A DNA stretch of 64,000 nucleotides from Parasulfuritortus sp036391875 (lineage in GTDB: Bacteria > Pseudomonadota > Gammaproteobacteria > Burkholderiales > Thiobacillaceae): assembly GCA_036391875.1 (NCBI GenBank), contig DASVZA010000034.1, positions 1-64,000 on the forward strand, read 5' to 3'. Position numbers and translations under genes: made by a program. This document shows, piece after piece, positions 43,160 through 51,108 of this stretch (its first letter is position 1; each line of letters begins with the position of its first letter). The notes beneath the pieces were generated by a model. That model ran no database searches and was not told where the DNA came from. It worked only from the letters and a program-made list of their open reading frames with translations.

Positions 43160-44791
43160 TCAGAACTTGACGAATTCCGCTTCAGCCAGGGCCGGGTCCA
43201 GATGCAGGCTGTCCTTGGCCTTGCCGGCCAGGTGGGCGACCTTGGACTTCATGCCGGCCTTGGCCGGGGCGGCCCGGCGCACCATGGTCTCGGCACTGGT
43301 CCTGAAGAAGCCCATCAGCTGCTGCAGCTGCTCGGCCTGGCTGCTCATCTCCTCCGCCGTGGCGGCCAGTTCTTCCGAGGCGGAAGCGTTCTGCTGGGTG
43401 GCCTGGTTGAGCTGGCTCATGGCGGTGTTGATCTGGACGACGCCGGTCGACTGCTCTTCCGAGGCGGCGGTGATCTCCTGGACCAGCTCCGAGGTCTTGC
43501 TGATCGAGGGCACGATCTCGTCCAGCAGGCGGCCGGCCTTCTCGGCCAGATCGACGCTGCTGGAAGCGACTTCGCCGATCTCCTGGGCCGCGACCTGGCT
43601 GCGCTCGGCCAGCTTGCGCACCTCGGCCGCCACCACGGCGAAGCCCTTTCCGTGCTCGCCGGCCCGGGCCGCCTCGATGGCCGCGTTGAGCGCCAGCAGG
43701 TTGGTCTGGTAGGCGATGTCGTCGATGATGCCGATCTTGCCGGCGATCTGCTTCATGGCCTGGACCGTCTGCTTGACCGACTCGCCGCCTTCGTTGGCTT
43801 CGCGCGATGCCTTGGAGGCCATGCTGTCGGTGACCTTGGCGTTCTCGGTGTTCTGGCTGATCGAGGCCGACATCTGTTCGATCGAGGCGCTGGTCTCCTC
43901 GACGCTGGCGGCCTGTTCGGACGAGCCCTGCGACAGCGACTGGGCGGTGGCGCTGACCTCCTCGGAGGCGCTGGACAGGTTGTCGGCCGCGCTGCGCACC
44001 TCGGTGATGATCTCGGACAGCTTGCCGACCATGGTCTGCATGGCGGCCAGCAACTGACCGGTCTCATCGCGGCTGGTCACCTCGATCCGGGTGGTCAGAT
44101 TGCCTTCGGACAGGTGGTTGGCCACTTCCACCGCCTGGGCGATGGGTCGGGTGATGCTGCGGGTGATCCAGAAGGCGATGAACACCCCTAGGGCAATGGC
44201 GACCAGACCCAGCACGATCATTAGGGAACGGCCGGCCTGATAGGCCGCCATGGCTTCCTTGCCAGACTGATCCATCAAGTCGCCCTGGTAATCGATGATG
44301 CTGTTGATGGCATCGAAATAGGCCTCCTGGTCTTTCCGGAACACGCTTATCAGGAATGTACTCGCCTCCTGCCGCTGCCCTGCTTCGATCATCTTGGTCA
44401 GTTTGTCCTGATCGGCGATGAAAGTCGTCCGCACATCCTCCAGCGTCCTGAGCAATTCCTTGCCTTTATCGCTCCTGATGCTCTGCCGCAGTTTTTCCAG
44501 GTCTTCCTTTATCCGCTGGCGGGATTCAGGGATACGCGCCAATTCCTTGCTGATTTCGGCCGGATCGTTGGTCAAGATGGCATCGCGACCGGCGCGGGCG
44601 ATGATGTTCACGTTTTTCATCACGTCGTTGGCCCAAGCCGTCTTGGGATATTTGTCGTTGACGATGTTGTCCATCTTTTCGTTGATATTCGCCATCCGCG
44701 AGATGCCGATGAACGCAACCGCCGCGAGCAACGCCAACACCAGACCGAATCCAAGCCCGAGGCGTATGGCGATCTTCATGTTCTTGAACAT
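43160..44791 (-). CDS. Methyl-accepting chemotaxis protein (four-helix-bundle sensor)
   Basis: This 543-residue chemoreceptor has a first membrane helix at about residues 12-31 and a periplasmic four-helix-bundle domain at about 35-190. A second membrane helix near 192-212 is followed by HAMP and a cytoplasmic coiled coil. The tip is canonical, with Asn-Leu-Leu-Ala-Leu-Asn-Ala-Ala-Ile-Glu-Ala-Ala-Arg-Ala-Gly-Glu. There is no C-terminal pentapeptide for CheR tethering. The ATG is 6 bases after GGAGA. The gene precedes cheW directly. The ligand is unknown. Confidence 0.94.
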   Translation of the reverse strand: MFKNMKIAIRLGLGFGLVLALLAAVAFIGISRMANINEKMDNIVNDKYPKTAWANDVMKNVNIIARAGRDAILTNDPAEISKELARIPESRQRIKEDLEKLRQSIRSDKGKELLRTLEDVRTTFIADQDKLTKMIEAGQRQEASTFLISVFRKDQEAYFDAINSIIDYQGDLMDQSGKEAMAAYQAGRSLMIVLGLVAIALGVFIAFWITRSITRPIAQAVEVANHLSEGNLTTRIEVTSRDETGQLLAAMQTMVGKLSEIITEVRSAADNLSSASEEVSATAQSLSQGSSEQAASVEETSASIEQMSASISQNTENAKVTDSMASKASREANEGGESVKQTVQAMKQIAGKIGIIDDIAYQTNLLALNAAIEAARAGEHGKGFAVVAAEVRKLAERSQVAAQEIGEVASSSVDLAEKAGRLLDEIVPSISKTSELVQEITAASEEQSTGVVQINTAMSQLNQATQQNASASEELAATAEEMSSQAEQLQQLMGFFRTSAETMVRRAAPAKAGMKSKVAHLAGKAKDSLHLDPALAEAEFVKF

Positions 44792-44829
44792 AGCTTTCTC
44801 CCAATCAAATAAAGGGTTGTCTGAAACGT

Positions 44830-45606
44830 TTAGTGAATCTTGCCGACCAGCCAGGTCAGCCCTGCGAATACCGTCCAATCCGGAGTGGCGCGGTTGAGCC
44901 CGGCCGCCGCGCCTCCGTCCAGCACCAGCCTGTTGCTTACCGCGTAACTCGCCGCCGCCAGGAACTGGGCGGTCGGTGTCATGCCCCGGCGCGCTGTGCC
45001 CGACAACTCGCCGGCCAGGGTCCAGCGCGGCACCACCTCGCGCGACACCGCCGTCGCCCAGCTGTACTGGTCGCGGCCGAGGCCGACCTGCTCGAGGCCG
45101 ATCCGGGTCGCGCCCAGGTTGGTGTCGATGCGGGTCTCGCCGATGTCCACGCTGTAGATGCCGTTGACGATGTAGTCGGCCTGACCGCTGCCGACACCGG
45201 CCGCCGCGCTTGGCAGCTTCGCGCCCCATTCGAGGCCGAAGGCGTTGCGTTCGTCGACGCCGAAGCGGTGCTTGAACAGCAGGGTGTTGTCGCCGCGGCC
45301 GGAGGTCTCCTGGCCGGACCAGTCGGTCTGGCTGGCGTGCAGATCGCCGCCGAGCAGGATGCCGAAGTCCGGGCTGAAGGCGTATTTGAGGGTGTAGGGC
45401 AGGTTGTTCTGCCACTGGTTCTGGCCGCCCTTGGCCCGGGCGGCGCCGAACTCGACCTCCAGCCAGCCCGGCGCGGACAATTCGGCCGGGTTGGAGATGG
45501 TCGGCCGGTAGGGCGTGGCGGAGGGCTCGTCGGCCTGGGCCGGCGGCACACAGGCCAGCAGGCCGATACCGAGGATGGGCGTCAGGTTCATGGGGTTTAT
45601 CGCCAT
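44830..45606 (-). CDS. Outer-membrane beta-barrel protein, MetA-pathway transporter type
   Basis: This protein of about 258 residues has a signal peptide (ending Pro-Ala-Gln-Ala) and alternating beta strands. It shows the pattern of the 'MetA-pathway of phenol degradation' putative outer-membrane family: an Ile-Ser-Asn-Pro-Ala-Glu-Leu start, Gly-Trp-Leu-Glu-Val-Glu-Phe-Gly and Tyr-Thr-Leu-Lys-Tyr-Ala. The start is uncertain; ATGs at 45633, 45606 and 45591 are in frame, and I use 45606, which lies after the cheA stop. It sits between cheA and a receptor gene, an unusual place for such a protein. The substrate is unknown. Confidence 0.7.
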   Translation of the reverse strand: MAINPMNLTPILGIGLLACVPPAQADEPSATPYRPTISNPAELSAPGWLEVEFGAARAKGGQNQWQNNLPYTLKYAFSPDFGILLGGDLHASQTDWSGQETSGRGDNTLLFKHRFGVDERNAFGLEWGAKLPSAAAGVGSGQADYIVNGIYSVDIGETRIDTNLGATRIGLEQVGLGRDQYSWATAVSREVVPRWTLAGELSGTARRGMTPTAQFLAAASYAVSNRLVLDGGAAAGLNRATPDWTVFAGLTWLVGKIH

Positions 45607-45610
45607 CGGC

Positions 45611-47767
45611 TTAGACGGATGCGGGTACTGCATGGCGGCGCTCTTCCTGGTTCACGGCCCGCTGGATCAGGGCCGGCACGTCCATGATCAGGGCCACTTC
45701 GCCGCTGCCCAGGATGGTCGAGCCGCTGATGCCCTTGAGGTGGCCGAACAACTGGCCCAGAGGCTTGATGACGGTCTGGAATTCGCCCATCAGGGCATCC
45801 ACCACCAGGCCCGCCTTCTGGCCGGCATGCTGCACCACGACGATGTTCTCCCGGCGCACCGCCTTGCTGTCGTCGCTGAAGTATTCACGCAGGCGGAGGA
45901 AGGGCAACAGCTCGCCGCGCAGGTTGACGAAGTTGCGCTCGCCGGCCTCCAGGCGGTCGGCGTCGGTCAGCTCGACGCATTCCACCACCATGTCCAGCGG
46001 CACCACGTAGGACGCGCTGCCGACCCCGAACAGGAAGCCGTCGATGATGGCCAGGGTGAGCGGCAGGCGGATGCGGAAGGTCGAGCCCTCGCCTTCGCGC
46101 GAATCGATCTCGATCGTGCCGCGCAGGGCTTCGATGTTGCGCCGCACCACGTCCATGCCGACGCCGCGCCCGGACAGGTTGGTCACCTGGGCGGCGGTCG
46201 AGAAGCCCGGCTCGAAGATCAGTTGGTAGACCTCCTGGTCGCCGAGCGTCTGGCCGGCCTGGACCAGGCCCTTTTCCTGCGCCTTGGCCAGGATGCGCTC
46301 CCGGTTGAGGCCGTTGCCGTCGTCGCCCACCTCGATGACGATGTTGCCGGAGTCGTGATAGGCGTTGAGGCGTACCGTGCCGCGGGCCGGCTTGCCGCGC
46401 GCGATGCGGGCCTCGGTCGCCTCGATGCCGTGGTCCATGGAGTTGCGCACCAGATGGGTGAGCGGATCGCCGATCTTGTCGACCACGGTCTTGTCGAGTT
46501 CGGTCTCGGCGCCGGTGATGACCAGCTCGATCTCCTTGCCCAGCTCCCGGGAGACGTCGCGCACCACCCGGTTGAAGCGGCGGAAGGTCTCGCCGATCTG
46601 CACCATGCGCAGCTGCAGGGCCGAATCGCGGATCTCCTCGACCAGGCGGGCGATGTTGGAGGTGGTTTCCTGCAGCACCATGTCCCGGCTGCGCTGGGCC
46701 AGGACCGCCGCCGAAGCGCCGGCGATGACCAGCTCGCCGACCAGGTTGATGAGGTGGTCGAGCTTTTCCGAATCGACCTTGAGCACGCGGTTTTCCTGGC
46801 TCTTGGCCTCGCGGCCCTGCTTCTGTTTTTCCAGCGCAGCGTCGAGCACCGCGGGCTGGACCATGCCGCTCTCCAGGATGATCTCGCCCAGCGGCTTGGC
46901 CTGCGCGGCCGCGCCCGCATCCTGCGCCGCAGCCTGGCGGGCCAGGGCCTCGGCCAGTTCATGCTGGGTCAGGGTGCCGCAGCGGACCAGGATCTCACCC
47001 AGCTTGAAATCGTCTTCGGGCAGCGAGCGGATCAACTCCAGGTATTCCTCGATCCGGCTGGCCGGCGGCAGGATGTGGATCACGCAATCGTCCTGGACGA
47101 ATTCGAACACAGCTTCGATATCGGCCTTGCTCGCGGCGCTGCGGAAACCGATCTCGAAGCCCAGATAGCAGGTCTCCGGGTCCATCTCCGCGGCCGGGGG
47201 GATGCGGTCGATCAGATGCAGCCCGACGATGTCGCCCAGGGTGCCCAGGAAACGCAGGAAGGACAGCGGATCCATGCCGTTGCGCAGCACGTCGGGGCCG
47301 AAGCGCAGCGAGATGTGCCAATGCTCGGCCGCCCCGCGGTCATTGACCGGGGTCGCCGCGACCGGTGCCGGCAAGGATGACCCGGCACCGCGCTGATAGG
47401 GCGCGAGCCGGGCCTGGATGCGGCCGGCTTCCTCTTCCAGGATCGAATCGTCGCCGCCGCCGGCCAGCAGATCGACCCGGCGCGCCAGGTGGTCGCCGCA
47501 GTCGAGCAGGACCGCGACCAGATCGCCGTCGATGCCCAGCTCGCCGGCCCGCACCCGGTCCAGCACGCTTTCCATGACGTGGGTGAAGGCGACCATGCCG
47601 TCCAGGCCGACCAGGCCGGCCGAACCCTTGATGGTATGGGCGGCGCGGAAGATGGCGTTGACCGACTCGGTGGTGTCGTCCTCCTGCTCGACCCGGAGCA
47701 GCCCTGCCTCCATGCCGTCCAGCAGTTCGCGGCACTCGACCAGAAACGCCTGCAGAATCTCGTCCAT
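45611..47767 (-). CDS. cheA: Chemotaxis histidine kinase CheA with inserted MshEN-like module
   Basis: CheA (718 residues) is the core kinase of chemotaxis. The Hpt domain has its phospho-acceptor at His44 (Ala-Ala-His-Thr-Ile-Lys-Gly). A P2-like domain covers about 148-245 and dimerisation about 325-385. The HATPase domain has His438, Asn442, Asp-Asp-Gly-Asn-Gly and Gly-Arg-Gly-Val-Gly-Met. The CheW-like domain is C-terminal. Between P2 and dimerisation, residues 255-315 hold two 24-residue motifs (Lys-Leu-Gly-Glu-Ile-Leu ... Gln278 and Pro-Leu-Gly-Glu-Ile-Ile ... Gln315) with a 13-residue spacer. That is the layout of the MshEN/GspE N-terminal domain. The STAS gene is 9 bases upstream. Confidence 0.95.
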   Translation of the reverse strand: MDEILQAFLVECRELLDGMEAGLLRVEQEDDTTESVNAIFRAAHTIKGSAGLVGLDGMVAFTHVMESVLDRVRAGELGIDGDLVAVLLDCGDHLARRVDLLAGGGDDSILEEEAGRIQARLAPYQRGAGSSLPAPVAATPVNDRGAAEHWHISLRFGPDVLRNGMDPLSFLRFLGTLGDIVGLHLIDRIPPAAEMDPETCYLGFEIGFRSAASKADIEAVFEFVQDDCVIHILPPASRIEEYLELIRSLPEDDFKLGEILVRCGTLTQHELAEALARQAAAQDAGAAAQAKPLGEIILESGMVQPAVLDAALEKQKQGREAKSQENRVLKVDSEKLDHLINLVGELVIAGASAAVLAQRSRDMVLQETTSNIARLVEEIRDSALQLRMVQIGETFRRFNRVVRDVSRELGKEIELVITGAETELDKTVVDKIGDPLTHLVRNSMDHGIEATEARIARGKPARGTVRLNAYHDSGNIVIEVGDDGNGLNRERILAKAQEKGLVQAGQTLGDQEVYQLIFEPGFSTAAQVTNLSGRGVGMDVVRRNIEALRGTIEIDSREGEGSTFRIRLPLTLAIIDGFLFGVGSASYVVPLDMVVECVELTDADRLEAGERNFVNLRGELLPFLRLREYFSDDSKAVRRENIVVVQHAGQKAGLVVDALMGEFQTVIKPLGQLFGHLKGISGSTILGSGEVALIMDVPALIQRAVNQEERRHAVPASV

Positions 47768-47776
47768 GTCCGTCTC

Positions 47777-48088
47777 CTAGTGCGCGACCCGCACCGGCTG
47801 TTCGTCCAGCCAGTCGGTGAGTTGGCAAAGCCCGAGCACATCTTCCACGACCGCGCTGAAGCCGACGAGCCGGAACGATTTGCCGGCCCGTTCCGCTTCG
47901 GTCCGGGCCAGCAGCAGCAGCTGCAAGCCGACCGAATCGAATTCGTCGACGCGCGACAGGTCAGCCTCCAGGCCGGAACCGCGGGCCAGGCCTTCGAGCA
48001 GGTTTTGCTTTGTCTGCTGGGCGGTGTAGATGGTCACTTCGCCCTCCAATTCGAGGCGGACCATGCCGTCTTGGCGTTCCGCATTCAT
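47777..48088 (-). CDS. STAS-domain protein
   Basis: This 103-residue protein is a single STAS domain of the anti-sigma-factor-antagonist type. The phospho-acceptor loop reads Glu-Phe-Asp-Ser-Val-Gly-Leu near residue 52, so the serine is kept. I chose the ATG at 48088, which follows GGGAGAG, over a GTG two codons upstream. It sits between cheY and cheA, as in some other chemotaxis clusters. No anti-sigma kinase is encoded in the window, so its partner may be a component of the array. Confidence 0.88.
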   Translation of the reverse strand: MNAERQDGMVRLELEGEVTIYTAQQTKQNLLEGLARGSGLEADLSRVDEFDSVGLQLLLLARTEAERAGKSFRLVGFSAVVEDVLGLCQLTDWLDEQPVRVAH

Positions 48089-48112
48089 CGTCACTCTCCC
48101 CTTATCGCCGGA

Positions 48113-48481
48113 TCAGGCCTGGACCAGCTTGGCGACCGCGCCCAGGATCTGGTCGGGCTTGAACGGCTTGACCACCCAGGCCTTCGCCCCGGCCGCCTGG
48201 CCCTGGGCCTTCTTGTCCTCGCCGGCCTCGGTGGTCAGCATGATCACCGGGGTGAAGCGGTATTCGGGCTTGCTCTTCAGCTCCTTGACGAAGGTGATGC
48301 CGTCCATGTTGGGCATGTTCACGTCGCTGATGACCAGGTGGATCTTCTGGCCGTTGAGCTTGGCCAGGGCGTCGCGCCCGTCGCAGCCTTCGAGCACGTC
48401 GTAGCCCGCGCCCTTGAGGGTGATGGAGACGACCTGGCGCATGGTGCTGGAGTCGTCGACGATCATGATGGTCTTGGCCAT
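48113..48481 (-). CDS. cheY: Chemotaxis response regulator CheY
   Basis: This 122-residue single receiver domain has Asp-Asp at residues 9-10, the phospho-acceptor in Val-Ile-Ser-Asp-Val-Asn-Met-Pro near residue 53, Thr in Met-Leu-Thr-Thr-Glu near residue 82, and Lys in Val-Val-Lys-Pro-Phe. It should carry the signal from CheA to the flagellar motor. The start follows an AGGAAGGA site. It is placed between a receptor gene and the STAS gene in the cluster. Confidence 0.95.
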   Translation of the reverse strand: MAKTIMIVDDSSTMRQVVSITLKGAGYDVLEGCDGRDALAKLNGQKIHLVISDVNMPNMDGITFVKELKSKPEYRFTPVIMLTTEAGEDKKAQGQAAGAKAWVVKPFKPDQILGAVAKLVQA

Positions 48482-48494
48482 GGTTTTGTCCTTC

Positions 48495-49691
48495 CTAGAA
48501 AAATACGATCTCGTTGTCGGCCTGGGCGACATTCCGGCCGTGGTTGGCGTGTTCTTCGCTGGTGGCGTAGGTGCGCTCCAGATCGGCCAGCACCTGGTCG
48601 ACGTTGAGCGCCTGCAGTCGGCCGCTTTCCTTGAAGTCGGCTTCGCTCGCGTGCAACGTGGCCGGGAAGTCGGCGATGCTGTCGTGGACGTGGGACAGGA
48701 TCTGGCTGACCCGGTCCTGGAACTGGAGCTGGACCAGGGAATTGGCCACCTCGACCTGGATCGTCCGGCCGGTGTCGCGCAGGATGTTGCCCGAGGCGCT
48801 CAGGCTGTCGGTGATCCGGCGGAAGTCGCCCAGCACCTCGCGGATGGTCGTTTCGGATGCGTTGGCCGCTTCGGAGTCCTCGCTGGTGGAACGGGAGGCC
48901 GTCTCGAAGGCGCGGGTGATGGCCTGGCTGACGTGGTCGATGACCTGGTTGATGCGCTTGCCGCTCTCGCCGGACAGGCCGGACAGCTTGCGCACCTCGT
49001 CCGCCACCACGGCAAAGCCGCGTCCGGCCTCGCCGGCCCGGGCCGCCTCGATGGCGGCGTTGAGCGCCAGCAGGTTGGTCTGGTCGGCGATGTCGGACAC
49101 CGTGCTGGCCATCTCCCTGAGCTGCTTGATCAAATCGACCAGCTGGCCGACGTCGGCCATCAGGGCATCCTTGTTGGCCAGGGCATCGCGCAGCGAAGCC
49201 ACGACCCGGCCCAGACGCTGCTCGCTGCTGCCGAACACCTCGACCACGCCGCTGGCCTGGCCGCTCATCATGTCGGCCGAGGCCGAGGAGGCGGCGATCG
49301 CCTGATCGAGCTGATCGACGATGCCGCTGAAACGCTGGGTTACCTCGACCAGGGCCGCCTCGGTCTGCTGCCGGCTGCTGTCGATCTGCTTGGCCCAGAC
49401 CGGCACCACACGGTCGCCGAACCGGTCCAGACTGGCCAGGAAAGCTTCGGCTTCCTGCCGGCAGTCCTGGCGCACCTCTTGTTCGCGCTCGGCAATCGAC
49501 TGCATCGTGCGGGCCCGCTCTGCGCGCACCGCGAACCGCGCCGCGGCGCCGCCCGACAGCAGCATGCCCAGGGCCAGGCCGACGCCCAGCCAGCTGTCCC
49601 AAGCCAGGACCAGACAGGCGGCCGCGCCGGCCAGGCCGACACTGGCCGGGTAGCCCCAGCCGCCGTGCTTCGGCAGGTCGTTCACCGGCAT
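48495..49691 (-). CDS. Methyl-accepting chemotaxis protein without periplasmic domain
   Basis: This 398-residue chemoreceptor has two adjacent N-terminal hydrophobic segments (about residues 16-31 and 34-52) with almost no loop between them, so there is no periplasmic sensor domain. A long coiled coil follows with the canonical tip Asn-Leu-Leu-Ala-Leu-Asn-Ala-Ala-Ile-Glu and Gly-Arg-Gly-Phe-Ala-Val-Val. The C-terminus ends Glu-Ile-Val-Phe-Phe. It may sense membrane state or receive input from a partner protein. It overlaps the upstream receiver gene by 10 bases. Confidence 0.92.
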   Translation of the reverse strand: MPVNDLPKHGGWGYPASVGLAGAAACLVLAWDSWLGVGLALGMLLSGGAAARFAVRAERARTMQSIAEREQEVRQDCRQEAEAFLASLDRFGDRVVPVWAKQIDSSRQQTEAALVEVTQRFSGIVDQLDQAIAASSASADMMSGQASGVVEVFGSSEQRLGRVVASLRDALANKDALMADVGQLVDLIKQLREMASTVSDIADQTNLLALNAAIEAARAGEAGRGFAVVADEVRKLSGLSGESGKRINQVIDHVSQAITRAFETASRSTSEDSEAANASETTIREVLGDFRRITDSLSASGNILRDTGRTIQVEVANSLVQLQFQDRVSQILSHVHDSIADFPATLHASEADFKESGRLQALNVDQVLADLERTYATSEEHANHGRNVAQADNEIVFF

Positions 49692-50071
49692 GATCCGCCC
49701 TCCCCCGTCGCATGGCCGCAGAGGCTGGTCAGCACGTTGCCGATGCCGCCGAAACCATCGGCCTTGTCGAAGAACCATTCGGCGCCCGAGTTCAGGCATT
49801 TCTTGCGGTAGGGCGCCTCGGCGTGATTGGTCAGCACGGCAACCCGGGTTTGCAGCGCCCGGCTCTTCACCGACTGCAGTACGCCGAGGCCGTTGCCTTC
49901 GGCCAGATTGAGATCGAGGATGATCAGGTCCGGCCGTTCCCGGCAGGCTTCGTCGGTGGCTTCGCGTTCGCCGCTCGCCTCGTAGACGCTCGCTTCGCTG
50001 CACAATTCGCCGATCAGCGAACGCAGGCGCACCCGTATTGCATCGGAATCCTCAACCAGCAGTATCTTCAT
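49682..50071 (-). CDS. Response regulator receiver protein
   Basis: This 129-residue single receiver domain has Glu-Asp-Ser-Asp at residues 7-10 and the phospho-acceptor in Ile-Ile-Leu-Asp-Leu-Asn near residue 52. The usual beta-5 Lys is Lys105 in Phe-Asp-Lys-Ala-Asp. It is the first gene of the chemotaxis cluster and overlaps the receptor gene, so it is translated together with it. It differs from the nearby CheY and may act as a phosphate sink or adaptation regulator. Confidence 0.85.
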   Translation of the reverse strand: MKILLVEDSDAIRVRLRSLIGELCSEASVYEASGEREATDEACRERPDLIILDLNLAEGNGLGVLQSVKSRALQTRVAVLTNHAEAPYRKKCLNSGAEWFFDKADGFGGIGNVLTSLCGHATGEGGSCR

Positions 50072-50318
50072 TGCTTGATGCTTTCCCTATCTCGAACCAT
50101 GGACAGACCGCTTCGTTACGGTTGCCATGATGGCGATTCGAACGGGAGGAAAACATCAGCGAAATGCTGATTTGCACGGTGGGAAAATTCGCCTGGAGGG
50201 TAGGAAAATTCCGACTGCGGGCTCGGACCGGGTCCGACAGCCGGACGGCCGGCTCAGATGAAGCGGCTGGCAGTCGGCACCTGGCCGCGGCAAGCCCTGC
50301 GGCGTGCCGGGAAACGCT
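50072..50318. other. Intergenic region upstream of the chemotaxis cluster
   Basis: About 250 bases lie between the first chemotaxis gene and the end of the glycine cleavage operon, both on the minus strand. It should hold the promoter of the che cluster, but I could not find a convincing sigma-28 or sigma-70 pair. Two copies of GGAAAATTC occur near 50180-50210. I see no gene. Confidence 0.5.
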
Positions 50319-50684
50319 TCACTTGCCGGATACCAGGGCCTGCATATCCCGCTGCAGCAGGCTGCTGTCGCCCAGGTTGAGCTCCACCAGCCGCTTCAGC
50401 TGGGCGACGCTGTCGGAGTCGATGCTGATGCAGCGGAAGCCGACGCGGCGGCCTTCCTGGTGCGACAGCTGCACCGCCATTTCGATGTGGATGGCATAGC
50501 TCAGGTGCACGCTGAGCTGATAGACCGTGCCTGCGGCCACAGGCCAGGGCTCGGCCAACTCGACCATGCAGCCCTTGAGCGACAGATCCTCGACCGTGCA
50601 GGACCAGGTCTGGCCGGCCAGCGAGAGGGTGGCGCGGGCATCGTGCCCGACGCGGTGATAGCGACGATTTTCGGTTGCTGCCAT
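50319..50684 (-). CDS. PilZ-domain c-di-GMP receptor
   Basis: This 121-residue protein is a single PilZ domain with both c-di-GMP motifs. Arg-x3-Arg is seen in Asn-Arg-Arg-Tyr-His-Arg near residue 6, and Asp-x-Ser-x-x-Gly in Asp-Leu-Ser-Leu-Lys-Gly near residue 32. It should bind c-di-GMP. I chose the ATG at 50684, 7 bases after AGGAG. It is the last gene of the minus-strand run that starts at the glycine riboswitch, 37 bases after dgkA. Confidence 0.9.
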   Translation of the reverse strand: MAATENRRYHRVGHDARATLSLAGQTWSCTVEDLSLKGCMVELAEPWPVAAGTVYQLSVHLSYAIHIEMAVQLSHQEGRRVGFRCISIDSDSVAQLKRLVELNLGDSSLLQRDMQALVSGK

Positions 50685-50721
50685 GGTCCGGCTCCTAGCC
50701 AAGCCTGCGTGCGGCCGGGCA

Positions 50722-51108
50722 TCAATCCAACAGTATCAGTCCCCAGATCACCACCACGTTGACCAGCGAGACGAACACGGCGGCGCTGCCGATGTCCTTG
50801 GCCCGCTTGGCCAACGTGTGGTCTTCCAGCGAGATGCGGTCCACGGTGGCCTCGATGGCGGAGTTGATCAGCTCCACCAGCAGCACCAGCAGCACGCTGC
50901 CGATCATCAGCGCCCGCTCGATGGCGGCGTGGCCGAGCAGGAAGGCGGCCGGAATCAGGACGGCGGCCAGGATCACTTCCTGGCGGAAGGCGTCCTCGTG
51001 CTTGAACGCGGCCTTGAACCCGGCCATGGAATAGAACAGCGCATTCCAGGCCCGCTTCAGTCCGGTCTTGCCCTTGTGGTGGTTGCTGTCCTGCGGCGGC
51101 GGGGTCAT
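50722..51108 (-). CDS. dgkA: Diacylglycerol kinase DgkA
   Basis: DgkA (128 residues) phosphorylates diacylglycerol in the inner membrane and recycles it from lipid and envelope turnover. Three membrane helices follow an amphipathic N-terminus. The catalytic region reads Glu-Leu-Ile-Asn-Ser-Ala-Ile-Glu near residue 77, then Lys-Asp-Ile-Gly-Ser-Ala-Ala-Val-Phe. The ATG at 51108 overlaps the gcvPB stop (ATGA); another ATG lies two codons upstream. It has no functional link to glycine cleavage, but it is in the same transcription unit by spacing. Confidence 0.93.
   Translation of the reverse strand: MTPPPQDSNHHKGKTGLKRAWNALFYSMAGFKAAFKHEDAFRQEVILAAVLIPAAFLLGHAAIERALMIGSVLLVLLVELINSAIEATVDRISLEDHTLAKRAKDIGSAAVFVSLVNVVVIWGLILLD

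Noticed and set aside
50180..50210. Two copies of GGAAAATTC as the start of a repeat array
   Set aside because: Only two short copies with different flanks; no regular spacers, so no CRISPR or iteron array.
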